Source of the DNA: Roseiarcus sp050013915
GTDB lineage: Bacteria; Pseudomonadota; Alphaproteobacteria; Rhizobiales; Beijerinckiaceae
Assembly (NCBI GenBank): GCA_050013915.1
Contig: JBEKEI010000069.1
Span: 1 to 21,136, forward strand
Length of the DNA stretch: 21,136 bases
Direction: 5' to 3'
The translations under genes were made by a program, and so were the position numbers. Below the pieces are notes generated by a model. That model saw only the letters and a program-made list of their open reading frames with translations, was not told the DNA's origin and made no database searches. Below, piece by piece: positions 14,275-21,136 of this stretch (position 1 is the stretch's first letter; each line of letters opens with the position of its first letter).

Positions 14275-15789
14275 ATGTCCTTGCCCAATTCCGCCAGCGC
14301 CCGGCCCCGCTCGCTGCGCGCCGCATTGCTCGGCGCAGTCGCCATCGTCGCCGTTGGCGGGCTCGCCCTCGAAGCCTTGCCCCCGTTCGCGCAGGCCGCG
14401 ACGGCCGCCACCAGCCTGTCGCCCGCCGGCCCCGCTTCGTTCGCCGACGTCGTCGACCGTGTCAAGGGCGCCGTCGTTTCGGTCAAGGTCAAGATTTCCG
14501 AGGACGCGAGCGACGATCAGGGCGCCGCGCCCCATATGCCCAATGCCGCGCCCGGCGGCCCGATGGACCGATTCTTCCGGCAGTTCGGCGAGGGCCAGGA
14601 CGGCGACAACGAACTGCCCGGCATGCGTCCGCGCCACCCGCGCCTGTCGATGGCGCAGGGCTCCGGCTTCTTCATCTCCGCCGACGGCTACATCGTGACC
14701 AACAATCACGTCGTCGATCACGCGACCGAGGTGACCGTCACCACGGTCGGCGGCAAGACCATGTCGGCCAAGGTGATCGGGACCGATCCGAAGACCGATC
14801 TCGCGCTTCTGAAGGTCAAGGAGGGCGGCGACTTCCCGTTCGTCAGCTTCGCCAGCGAGGCGCCGCGGGTCGGCGACTGGGTCATTGCGGTCGGCAATCC
14901 CTTCGGCCTCGGCGGCACCGTGACCGCGGGCATCGTCTCGGCGCGCGGCCGCGACATCGGCTCGGGCCCCTACGACGACTTCCTGCAGATCGACGCGCCG
15001 GTCAATCGCGGCAATTCGGGTGGCCCGACCTTCAACGGCGAGGGCGAGGTGGTCGGCGTCAACACCGCGATCTTCTCGCCGTCGGGCGGCAGCGTCGGCA
15101 TCGGCTTCGCCATTTCCAGCGACGTCGTCAAGTCGGTCGTCCAGTCGCTCAAGGATCACGGCACGGTGGCGCGCGGCTGGCTCGGCGTCGAGATCCAGCC
15201 GGTCAGCGACGATATCGCCGACAGCCTGGGCGTCAAGCCGGCTTCCGGCGCGCTCGTCGCCAAGGATCAGCCCGGCTCGCCGGCGTTGGCGGCGGGAGTC
15301 AGGCCCGGCGACATCATCACCTCGGTGAACGGCGAGGCGGTGGCCGATCCCAAGGAGCTCGCGCGCAAGATCGCGCTGCTCGGCCCCAAGGCGACGGCCG
15401 AACTCGGCATCGTGCGCAACGGCGCCGCCCAGACGCTCAGCGTGAAGCTCGGGGAAATGGCCGGCGAGAAGGAGGCCAAGGCTGAGACGACGGCCCAGCC
15501 GGGCGAGCCGACCGAGCTCGCCAGACTAGGCCTCTCGGTCGAGCCCGCGCGCGCCGGGCGCGAGGGCGTCACCGTCGCCCAGGTCGATCCCGATGGCGTC
15601 GCCGGGCAGAAGGGCCTGCAGACCGGCGACGTCATCGTCGACGCCGGCGGCAAGCCGGTCGCGAGCGCGGCCGACATTACGGCGGCGCTCGACGCGGCCA
15701 AGGCGAGCGGCAAGAAGGCGGTCCTGCTGCGCGTGAAGTCGGGCGAGAATTTCCGATACGTCGCCATTTCGACCCAGGCCGCGTCCTGA
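14275..15789 (+). CDS. Do/HtrA-family periplasmic serine protease-chaperone (DegP-like)
   Basis: This 504-residue exported serine endopeptidase would degrade or hold misfolded envelope proteins. A signal peptide at about 1-42 ends near FAQAATAA. The catalytic triad is intact: His145 in TNNHVVDH, Asp175 in DPKTDLALLKV and Ser248 in RGNSGGPTFN. A flexible Gly/Pro-rich LA-loop region lies at about 80-125. Two PDZ domains follow: PDZ1 at about 301-398 (GWLGVEIQPV, GVRPGDIITSVNG) and PDZ2 at about 415-504 (LGLSVEPA, LQTGDVIVDAGGKPV). I chose the ATG at 14275 because GGAGAA sits just before it; an in-frame ATG at 14263 is possible. The longer open frame from 14071 overlaps the hydrolase and is not used. 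Two strong hairpins follow the stop. The order protease, response regulator, kinase, glnE is, as I recall, common in Hyphomicrobiales. Confidence 0.93.
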   Translation: MSLPNSASARPRSLRAALLGAVAIVAVGGLALEALPPFAQAATAATSLSPAGPASFADVVDRVKGAVVSVKVKISEDASDDQGAAPHMPNAAPGGPMDRFFRQFGEGQDGDNELPGMRPRHPRLSMAQGSGFFISADGYIVTNNHVVDHATEVTVTTVGGKTMSAKVIGTDPKTDLALLKVKEGGDFPFVSFASEAPRVGDWVIAVGNPFGLGGTVTAGIVSARGRDIGSGPYDDFLQIDAPVNRGNSGGPTFNGEGEVVGVNTAIFSPSGGSVGIGFAISSDVVKSVVQSLKDHGTVARGWLGVEIQPVSDDIADSLGVKPASGALVAKDQPGSPALAAGVRPGDIITSVNGEAVADPKELARKIALLGPKATAELGIVRNGAAQTLSVKLGEMAGEKEAKAETTAQPGEPTELARLGLSVEPARAGREGVTVAQVDPDGVAGQKGLQTGDVIVDAGGKPVASAADITAALDAAKASGKKAVLLRVKSGENFRYVAISTQAAS

Positions 15790-15796
15790 CCTGAAG

Positions 15797-15829
15797 TTCG
15801 GCTCCGGGACGTCCGCGCCCGGAGCCGGA
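15797..15829 (+). terminator. First hairpin downstream of the protease gene
   Basis: GGCTCCGGG (15800-15808) and CCCGGAGCC (15818-15826) form a perfect 9-bp stem with a 9-base loop, extendable to 12 pairs with one G-T wobble. It begins eight bases after the protease stop codon. No T-run follows, so it may work as a weak terminator or a 3'-end stabiliser. Confidence 0.5.
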
Positions 15830-15875
15830 TCCGCAGCCCGCTTCTCCTCCCCAGCGGAAGAGGGTGCGGAAACAG

Positions 15876-15910
15876 GGGCGGCAGGCCCGAATCCCCCCGG
15901 CCTGCCGCCC
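15876..15910 (+). terminator. Second, stronger hairpin between the protease and regulator genes
   Basis: GGGCGGCAGGCC (15876-15887) pairs perfectly over 12 bases with GGCCTGCCGCCC (15899-15910) around an 11-base loop, and TTCGCTTT follows. It is the strongest intrinsic-terminator candidate in the window. It ends only 32 bases before the regulator ATG, so unless the promoter overlaps it, it is also part of the regulator mRNA leader. A small GGCCC/GGGCC dyad follows at 15919-15932. Confidence 0.6.
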
Positions 15911-15942
15911 TTCGCTTTGGCCCTTAGGGGCCGAGAGGCTAT

Positions 15943-16635
15943 ATGTCCTTCATGCGAATCCTGATCATCGAGGACGACCGCGACGCGGCGGCCTATCTCG
16001 TCAAGGCGTTCCGCGAGGCCGGCCATGTCGCCGATCACGCCGCCGACGGCCTCGACGGCTATGAAATGGCGAGGGAAGGCGCCTATGACGTCGCGATCGT
16101 CGATCGGATGCTGCCCAAGATGGACGGCCTCTCGCTGATCGGGGCGCTGCGCGCGCAGGGCGTCGAGACGCCGGCGCTGATTCTCTCGGCGCTCGGCCAG
16201 GTCGACGATCGCGTCAAGGGCCTGCGCGCGGGCGGCGACGACTATCTGGCCAAGCCCTACGCCTTCTCCGAACTGCTCGCGCGCGTCGAGGTTCTCGCGC
16301 GCCGCCGCCCCAAGGGCGCCGGCGAGGAGACGGTCTACCGGCTCGGCGACCTCGAACTCGACCGGCTCTCGCACAAGGTGGCGCGCGCGGGCGAGGAGAT
16401 CGCGCTCCAGCCGCGCGAATTCCGCCTGCTCGAGTATCTCATGCGGCACGCCGGCACGGTGGTGACCCGCACCATGCTGCTCGAGCACGTCTGGGACTAT
16501 CATTTCGATCCGCAGACCAACGTGATCGACGTCCATGTCTCGCGCCTGCGCGCCAAGATCGACCGGGACTTCGACACCCCGCTGCTACATACGATCCGAG
16601 GCGCGGGATACATGCTCCGTGACACCGCTCGGTAA
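15943..16635 (+). CDS. OmpR-family response regulator upstream of glnE
   Basis: This 230-residue regulator has a receiver with acidic pair EDD (10-12), phospho-acceptor Asp54 in VAIVDRMLPKMDGL, switch Ser82 in LILSALG and Lys104 in YLAKPYAF. A winged-helix DNA-binding domain follows at about 130-228 (LQPREFRLLEYLMRH, VIDVHVSRLRAKID, HTIRGAGYML). The DRMLPKMDGL and LAKPYAFSELLARVE style is that of the CusR/QseB/TctD-like subgroup. GAGAGG at 15933-15938 supports the ATG at 15943; the ATG at 15952 is an alternative only three residues shorter. Its end overlaps the kinase start by 17 bases. It is the first gene of a coupled regulator, kinase, glnE unit, which itself lies behind two hairpins after the protease gene. 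No conventional promoter was recognised in 15790-15942. Confidence 0.94.
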   Translation: MSFMRILIIEDDRDAAAYLVKAFREAGHVADHAADGLDGYEMAREGAYDVAIVDRMLPKMDGLSLIGALRAQGVETPALILSALGQVDDRVKGLRAGGDDYLAKPYAFSELLARVEVLARRRPKGAGEETVYRLGDLELDRLSHKVARAGEEIALQPREFRLLEYLMRHAGTVVTRTMLLEHVWDYHFDPQTNVIDVHVSRLRAKIDRDFDTPLLHTIRGAGYMLRDTAR

Positions 16636-18097
16636 ACTCTTCCGGACGACCGCGTTCAAGCTGTCGCTGGCGTTCTTCCTGCTGAGCGCGATCGGCTCCG
16701 GCCTCGTGCTCGCCGCGGTCGCGTGGCAGGTGCAGGCCGTGGTCGACGACGAGACCGCCAGCACGATCGAGGCGGAGGCCGCCGGCCTCGCCGAACAATA
16801 CGCCCAGGGCGGCATCCGCCAGCTGGGCGTCGTGATCGAGCGGCGCACCCGCGAGCCCGGCTCCTCGCTCTACCTGCTGACCGACTTTTCCGGCCAGCCG
16901 CTGGCGGGCAATGTCGCGCGCCTGCCGCAGGGCGTGCTCGATCGCCCCGGCCTCGTCGAGACGCCCTACGAGACGGTCGACCAGATTTCGGTCGATCGCA
17001 GCGCGCTCGCCAAGATCTTCCTGCTGCCCGGCGGGTTCCGGCTGCTGGTCGGCCACGACCTGCGCGATCGCGCCCGCATTGGCGGCGTCATGGTGCGCGC
17101 GCTCGCGACCTCGCTGATCTTCCTGACCGCGCTCGGCGGCTTCGGCGGCCTGTTCGTCGCGCGGCGCGTTCTGACCCGCATCGACGCGATGAGCCGCTCC
17201 GCGCATGCGATCATGGCGGGCGACATGAGCGAGCGGCTGCCGGTCACCGGCTCGGGCGACGAACTCGACCGGCTCGCGCTGAACCTCAACGAGATGCTCG
17301 GCCGCATCGACGAACTGATGGCCGGGCTGCGCGAGGTCTCCGACAACATCGCCCATGACCTGCGCACGCCGCTGACCCGGCTGCGCAACCACGCCGAAGC
17401 GGCTTTGCGCATGGAGGGCGACAAGTCCGACTATCGCGCCGCGCTCGAACGCACGATCGAGGAATCCGAGAGCCTCATCAGGGTGTTCAACGCGCTGCTG
17501 ATGATCGCGCGCGCCGAGGCGGGCGCGGACCGCGCCGGCATGGTCGAATTCGACCTCGGCCAGGCGGCGCGCGGCGTCGCCGAGCTCTACGAGCCGGTCG
17601 CCGAGGAGGCGGGCGTCGCGCTGCGCCTCGACGTGACCCCCGGTCTGAGACTGATCGGCAACCGCGAGTTGATCGGCCAGAGCATCGCCAACCTGCTCGA
17701 CAATGCGCTCAAATACGGCGCGCCGGCGCCCGTCCTCGCGCTGACGGCCGGCGGGGCCGGGCCCGTGGGCGCCGAGCCCGCGCCGACGCCCCATTCCGCC
17801 GTGACCTTGTGCGTGCGCGAGGTCGGCGGCGCCGTCGAGATCGCGGTGGGCGATCACGGCCCCGGAATCGCCCCCGGCGACCGCGCGCGGGTGTTCGGCC
17901 GGTTCGTCCGTCTCGAGGGCGCGCGGTCGCGGCCGGGCTCGGGGCTTGGGCTTTCCCTCGCCGCGGCGGTCGCGCGGCTCCACGGCGGCGCCGTGCGGCT
18001 CGAGGACAACGCGCCGGGCCTGCGCGTCGTCCTGACCCTGCCGGGCGCGGTCGGCCCGCGCCCCGAGGTCGAGCCGGCGCGGCTCGCCGCGCGGTGA
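16619..18097 (+). CDS. Sensor histidine kinase, partner of the preceding regulator
   Basis: This 492-residue inner-membrane sensor has TM1 at about residues 13-37, a periplasmic domain of about 120 residues, TM2 at about 160-182 and a HAMP domain to about 235. The HisKA box SDNIAHDLRTPLTRLRNHAE carries His246. The HATPase has IANLLDNALKYG (N-box, Asn362), GDHGPGI (D412) and GSGLGLS (440-446). An Ala/Pro-rich insert of about 25 residues (GGAGPVGAEPAPTPHS) lies between the N-box and the GDHGPG box, where the ATP lid region begins; it may be a species-specific loop. The start is GTG at 16619, inside the regulator's 3' end; the longer open frame from 16535 only shadows the regulator. Its TGA overlaps the glnE start codon in a GTGA tetranucleotide. 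The signal sensed is unknown; proximity to a DegP-like protease hints at envelope stress. Confidence 0.93.
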   Translation: MTPLGKLFRTTAFKLSLAFFLLSAIGSGLVLAAVAWQVQAVVDDETASTIEAEAAGLAEQYAQGGIRQLGVVIERRTREPGSSLYLLTDFSGQPLAGNVARLPQGVLDRPGLVETPYETVDQISVDRSALAKIFLLPGGFRLLVGHDLRDRARIGGVMVRALATSLIFLTALGGFGGLFVARRVLTRIDAMSRSAHAIMAGDMSERLPVTGSGDELDRLALNLNEMLGRIDELMAGLREVSDNIAHDLRTPLTRLRNHAEAALRMEGDKSDYRAALERTIEESESLIRVFNALLMIARAEAGADRAGMVEFDLGQAARGVAELYEPVAEEAGVALRLDVTPGLRLIGNRELIGQSIANLLDNALKYGAPAPVLALTAGGAGPVGAEPAPTPHSAVTLCVREVGGAVEIAVGDHGPGIAPGDRARVFGRFVRLEGARSRPGSGLGLSLAAAVARLHGGAVRLEDNAPGLRVVLTLPGAVGPRPEVEPARLAAR

Positions 18098-21030
18098 GCG
18101 GCGCGCTCGCCGACCTCATCCGCGCGGCGCCGCGCCTCGCCGCCCCGGCCGCCGCGCGCCGCCGCCTCGCGGGCCTGGCGGCGGAACCGGCGGCGGCGCC
18201 CCTCGGCGGCTTGCTCGCGCGCACGGCGGCGCGCGACCTCGCGCTCGGCATCGCCGATCACTCGCCCTACCTCTGGGGTCTCGTCGCCGAGGACCCGGGC
18301 CGGCTGGCGCGCCTGCTCGCTGCGCCGCCGCGCGACTCGCTCGACCGGATCCTCGCCTCGCTCGCGCCGCGGCGCGACGAGGACGAGGCGGCGCTGATGC
18401 GCGCCCTGCGCCTGGCCAAGCGGGAGGCGGCGCTGCTGGTCGCGCTCGCCGACATCGGCGGCGCCTGGAGCCTGACCGAAGTCACCGAGGCGCTGTCCGC
18501 CTTCGCCGACGCCGCCGTCGCCTGCGCGCTGCGCTTCCTGCTGCGCTACAATGCGGCGGCGGGGCGGCTGATGATAGAGGCTGGCGATCCCGAGCCGGAG
18601 GCGGGGTCGGGGCTCGTCGTGCTGGCGCTCGGCAAGCACGGCGCGCGCGAGCTGAACTATTCCAGCGACGTCGATCTCATCGTCCTGTTCGATCCCGGGG
18701 CGCGCGCGATTCCCCCCGGCGTCGAGCCCGGTCCCCTGTTCGTGCGGATCGCCAGGGCGCTCGCGCGGCTGCTCCAGGAGCGCACCGGCGATGGCTATGT
18801 GCTGCGCGTCGACCTCAGGCTGCGGCCCGATCCCGGCGCGACTCCGGTCGCGCTCGCGATCCCCAGCGCCTACGCCTATTACGAGACGGTCGGCCAGAAC
18901 TGGGAGCGCGCGGCGATGATCAAGGCGCGCCCGGTCGCGGGCGATCTGGCGATCGGCGCCCTGTTCCTCAGCGCGCTGGCGCCGTTCATCTGGCGCAAAT
19001 ATTTCGACTATGGCGCGATCGCCGACATCCATGCGATGAAGCGTCAGATCCACGCCGTGCGCGGCCACGAGCGGGTGACCGTGCCCGGCCACGACATCAA
19101 GCTCGGGCGCGGCGGCATCCGCGAGATCGAATTCTTCGTCCAGACCCAGCAACTGATCTTCGGCGGCCGCCGGCCGCGGATGCGCGGCGCGCGCACGCTC
19201 GACATGCTCGCCGAATTGCACGCCGACGGCTGGGTGAGCGCGCAGGCGGTCGACGACTTGTCGAAGGCCTATGAATTCCTCCGCCGCATCGAACATCGCC
19301 TGCAGATGGTCGCCGACGAACAGACCCAGCGGCTGCCGTTCGAGGCGGCCGATCTCGCGCGCTTCGCCAAATTCTGCGGCTACCCGGGCCTGCCGGCGTT
19401 CAGCGCCGATCTCATCGGGCATTTGCGCGCCGTCGAGACCCACTACGCCCGGCTGTTCGAGCACGCGCCGGGCCTCGACGCGCGCGCCGGCAGCCTCGTC
19501 TTCACCGGCGTCGTCGACGATCCCGACACGCTGGCGACGCTGCGCGGCCTCGGCTTTCGCGAGCCCGAACGCGCCGCCGAGACGATCCGCGGCTGGCATT
19601 TCGGACGAAGGCTCGCCGTGCGCGGCGCGCGCGCGCGCGAGGCGCTGACCGAGCTGGCGCCGGCGCTGCTCGACGCCTTCTCGCGCTCGGGCGATCCCGA
19701 CGCCGCGCTCGCCGCGCTCGACGCCGCGCTCGGGCGGATGACGGCGGCGGCGGAACTGTTCTCGATCCTGCGCTCGAACGTGCAATTGCGTGAATTGTTC
19801 GCCGACCTGCTCGGCAGCGCGCCGCGCCTCGCCGACGTGATCGCTACCCGCCCGCACGTGCTCGACGGCGCGATCGATCCCGGCCGGGCGCGGCTGATCG
19901 CCGAGGGGCTCGACGCGGCGCTGGTCGAAGCGCGCGTCGAAGCCTTCGTCGCAAGCGCGGCGACGATCGAGGGCGTGCTCGATCGCGCGCGCGATTTCGC
20001 CGCAGAGGAACTGTTCCTCGTCGGCGTGCGGCTGCTCGCCGGCCTGCTCGATCCCGATCGCGCCGGACAGGCCTATAGCGCGCTCGCGCAGGCGATCGCG
20101 CGCGTGCTGCTCGCCCATGTCCGGCAGGCCTTCGCCGGCGAATATGGCGAGCTGCCTGGCGGGCGCGTCGCCGTGCTCGCGCTCGGCAAGCTCGGCTCGC
20201 GCGAGATGACCGCCGCCTCGGACCTCGATCTGATCCTCATCTATGATTTCGAGCCGGGCGCGGAATCCGACGGGCCGCGTCGGCTCGGCGCCGGCCAGTA
20301 TTACGCGCGCCTGACCCAGCGCCTGCTCGCCGCGCTGACCGCCCCGACCAAGGCGGGCCGGCTCTACGAGGTCGACCTGCGGCTGCGCCCGTCGGGCCGC
20401 AAGGGGCCGGTGGCGACGCAGTTCGCCGGCTTCGCGCAATACCAGCGCGACGAGGCCGAGACCTGGGAGCACATGGCGCTGACGCGGGCGCGGGTCGTCG
20501 CCGGCGACGACAGCCTCGCCGCCGAGATCACGGCGGTGATCGGCGCGGTGCTGTGCGCGCGGCGCGAGCCCGGCCGCGTCGCCAGGGACGTCCGCGCGAT
20601 GCGCGCGCTGATCGCGCAGGAGAAGGGCGATTCGGATCCCTGGGACCTCAAGCTCGTTTCGGGAGGGCTGCTCGACATCGAATTCATCGCGCAGTATCTT
20701 GTGCTCGCCTTCGCGCACGACCGGCAGGGGATCCGCGACGTCTCGACCCGCGCCGTGCTCGCCCGCGCCGGCCAGGCGGGGCTGCTGACGCCCGCGCAGG
20801 CGGAGGCGCTGACCGCGGCGCATCGCCTGTTCACCGACGCCACCCAGATCATGCGGCTCGCCGTCGACGGCCCCTTCGATCCCGCCCGTGCGGCCGGCGG
20901 CGTCAAGCGCCGCATCGCCGCCGCCGCCGCGCTGCCCGACTTCGACGCGCTCGCCGGCGCGATCGCGCAGGCGCGGGAGGAGGTCCGCGCCGCGTTTCGC
21001 GACGTTTTGGGGACGGGGAGGGGGAAGTGA
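18094..21030 (+). CDS. glnE: Bifunctional glutamine synthetase adenylyltransferase / adenylyl-removing enzyme GlnE
   Basis: This 978-residue enzyme attaches AMP to, and removes it from, glutamine synthetase, tuning nitrogen assimilation under PII and glutamine control in the cytoplasm. It has two nucleotidyltransferase domains. The N-terminal adenylyl-removase has LALGKHGARELNYSSDVDLI with metal-ligand Asp192 and Asp194, and RVDLRLRPDPGATPV. The C-terminal transferase has LALGKLGSREMTAASDLDLI with Asp710 and Asp712, and EVDLRLRPSGRKGPVATQ. Between and after them are the helical linkers (IKLGRGGIREIEFFVQTQQLIFGG and LVSGGLLDIEFIAQYL), each in a duplicated pattern. The length is normal for the family. 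The start is GTG at 18094, sharing GTGA with the kinase stop; the frame open from 17809 overlaps the kinase and is not used. Translation is thus coupled to a two-component kinase not classically tied to nitrogen. Confidence 0.96.
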   Translation: MSGALADLIRAAPRLAAPAAARRRLAGLAAEPAAAPLGGLLARTAARDLALGIADHSPYLWGLVAEDPGRLARLLAAPPRDSLDRILASLAPRRDEDEAALMRALRLAKREAALLVALADIGGAWSLTEVTEALSAFADAAVACALRFLLRYNAAAGRLMIEAGDPEPEAGSGLVVLALGKHGARELNYSSDVDLIVLFDPGARAIPPGVEPGPLFVRIARALARLLQERTGDGYVLRVDLRLRPDPGATPVALAIPSAYAYYETVGQNWERAAMIKARPVAGDLAIGALFLSALAPFIWRKYFDYGAIADIHAMKRQIHAVRGHERVTVPGHDIKLGRGGIREIEFFVQTQQLIFGGRRPRMRGARTLDMLAELHADGWVSAQAVDDLSKAYEFLRRIEHRLQMVADEQTQRLPFEAADLARFAKFCGYPGLPAFSADLIGHLRAVETHYARLFEHAPGLDARAGSLVFTGVVDDPDTLATLRGLGFREPERAAETIRGWHFGRRLAVRGARAREALTELAPALLDAFSRSGDPDAALAALDAALGRMTAAAELFSILRSNVQLRELFADLLGSAPRLADVIATRPHVLDGAIDPGRARLIAEGLDAALVEARVEAFVASAATIEGVLDRARDFAAEELFLVGVRLLAGLLDPDRAGQAYSALAQAIARVLLAHVRQAFAGEYGELPGGRVAVLALGKLGSREMTAASDLDLILIYDFEPGAESDGPRRLGAGQYYARLTQRLLAALTAPTKAGRLYEVDLRLRPSGRKGPVATQFAGFAQYQRDEAETWEHMALTRARVVAGDDSLAAEITAVIGAVLCARREPGRVARDVRAMRALIAQEKGDSDPWDLKLVSGGLLDIEFIAQYLVLAFAHDRQGIRDVSTRAVLARAGQAGLLTPAQAEALTAAHRLFTDATQIMRLAVDGPFDPARAAGGVKRRIAAAAALPDFDALAGAIAQAREEVRAAFRDVLGTGRGK

Positions 21031-21061
21031 GGGCGGGCGGCCCGGCGGATCGCGCCGCATC

Positions 21062-21136
21062 TTGGAAGACGAGGTCTTTGCGCCGGACGCGGTCGGCGCC
21101 CGCGTCTACACACCCGGGGGGCCGACGCCCTTCGCC
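21062..21136 (+). CDS. Possible start of a further gene, cut by the window end
   Basis: From a TTG at 21062 a frame runs to the window end and reads LEDEVFAPDAVGARVYTPGG, then PTPFA. Its composition (acidic residues, C/G third positions) is more protein-like than the other frames here. There is no ATG and only a poor GGCGGA ribosome site. A GTG at 21027 that overlaps the glnE stop opens a different, Arg/Ser-rich frame that looks like a shadow. I do not recognise a family from 25 residues. Confidence 0.2.
   Translation, partial: MEDEVFAPDAVGARVYTPGGPTPFA

Noticed and set aside
17854..21060. Very long open frame antisense to glnE (over 1000 codons)
   Set aside because: It mirrors glnE codon positions; high GC at third positions removes stops on the opposite strand. 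Its composition is Arg/Asp/Gly-rich with no domain, whereas glnE has complete catalytic motifs.
1..21136. CRISPR arrays, insertion sequences, tRNA or rRNA genes
   Set aside because: No regularly spaced repeats, transposase-like frames, terminal inverted repeats or tRNA-like cloverleaf sequences were noticed on reading either strand.

Overview
The window reads as chromosomal DNA of a high-GC alphaproteobacterium, probably of the Hyphomicrobiales (Rhizobiales) type. The pointers are roughly 70% GC by eye (not computed), strong C/G preference at third codon positions, an LTxxQ-type Spy-like protein of the alphaproteobacterial form, candidate EcfG (alphaproteobacterial general stress sigma factor) promoters, and a DegP-like protease, response regulator, histidine kinase, glnE gene order. 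No tRNA, rRNA, CRISPR array, insertion sequence, integrase or phage gene was seen. Gene density is ordinary, and no intergenic gap exceeds about 270 bases.

Layout. 2-1102 is a UgpC/MalK-type ABC importer ATPase, probably the last gene of a sugar or polyol uptake operon lying to the left. 1369-5908 encodes a tripartite efflux pump: an EmrA-like adaptor and EmrB-like DHA2 permease that overlap by 4 bases, then a NodT-type outer-membrane lipoprotein. 5966-8109 (minus strand) is an OmpR-class response regulator and its histidine kinase, with a 4-base overlap. A divergent periplasmic Spy/CpxP-like gene (8352-8846) and a small membrane protein gene (8880-9119) face away from it. The shared spacer holds a tandem 10-bp direct repeat that could be the regulator's operator. 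9136-9447 (minus) is a small secreted four-cysteine protein. 9506-10867 (minus) is an NtaA-type flavin monooxygenase. 11135-13096 is the potassium transporter Kup, preceded by a textbook EcfG promoter sequence, and 13143-14141 is an exported alpha/beta hydrolase. 14275-15789 is a DegP-like protease. After two strong hairpins, 15943-21030 holds a second OmpR-class regulator/kinase pair translationally coupled to glnE, the glutamine synthetase adenylyl transferase/removase. The last ~100 bases may hold the start of one more gene.

How the genes work together. Much of the window concerns the envelope and stress: efflux, two two-component systems, a Spy-like chaperone, a DegP-like protease and Kup. 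The regulator/kinase pair with a divergent Spy-like gene resembles the enterobacterial cpxRA/cpxP layout. No dramatically new system was found. The more unusual signals are regulatory: the direct repeat, two EcfG-like promoters, a hairpin ending at a start codon, and tandem hairpins before the glnE operon. Small-scale signals are an Arg/Trp-rich 28-codon frame and a possible gene remnant upstream of kup.
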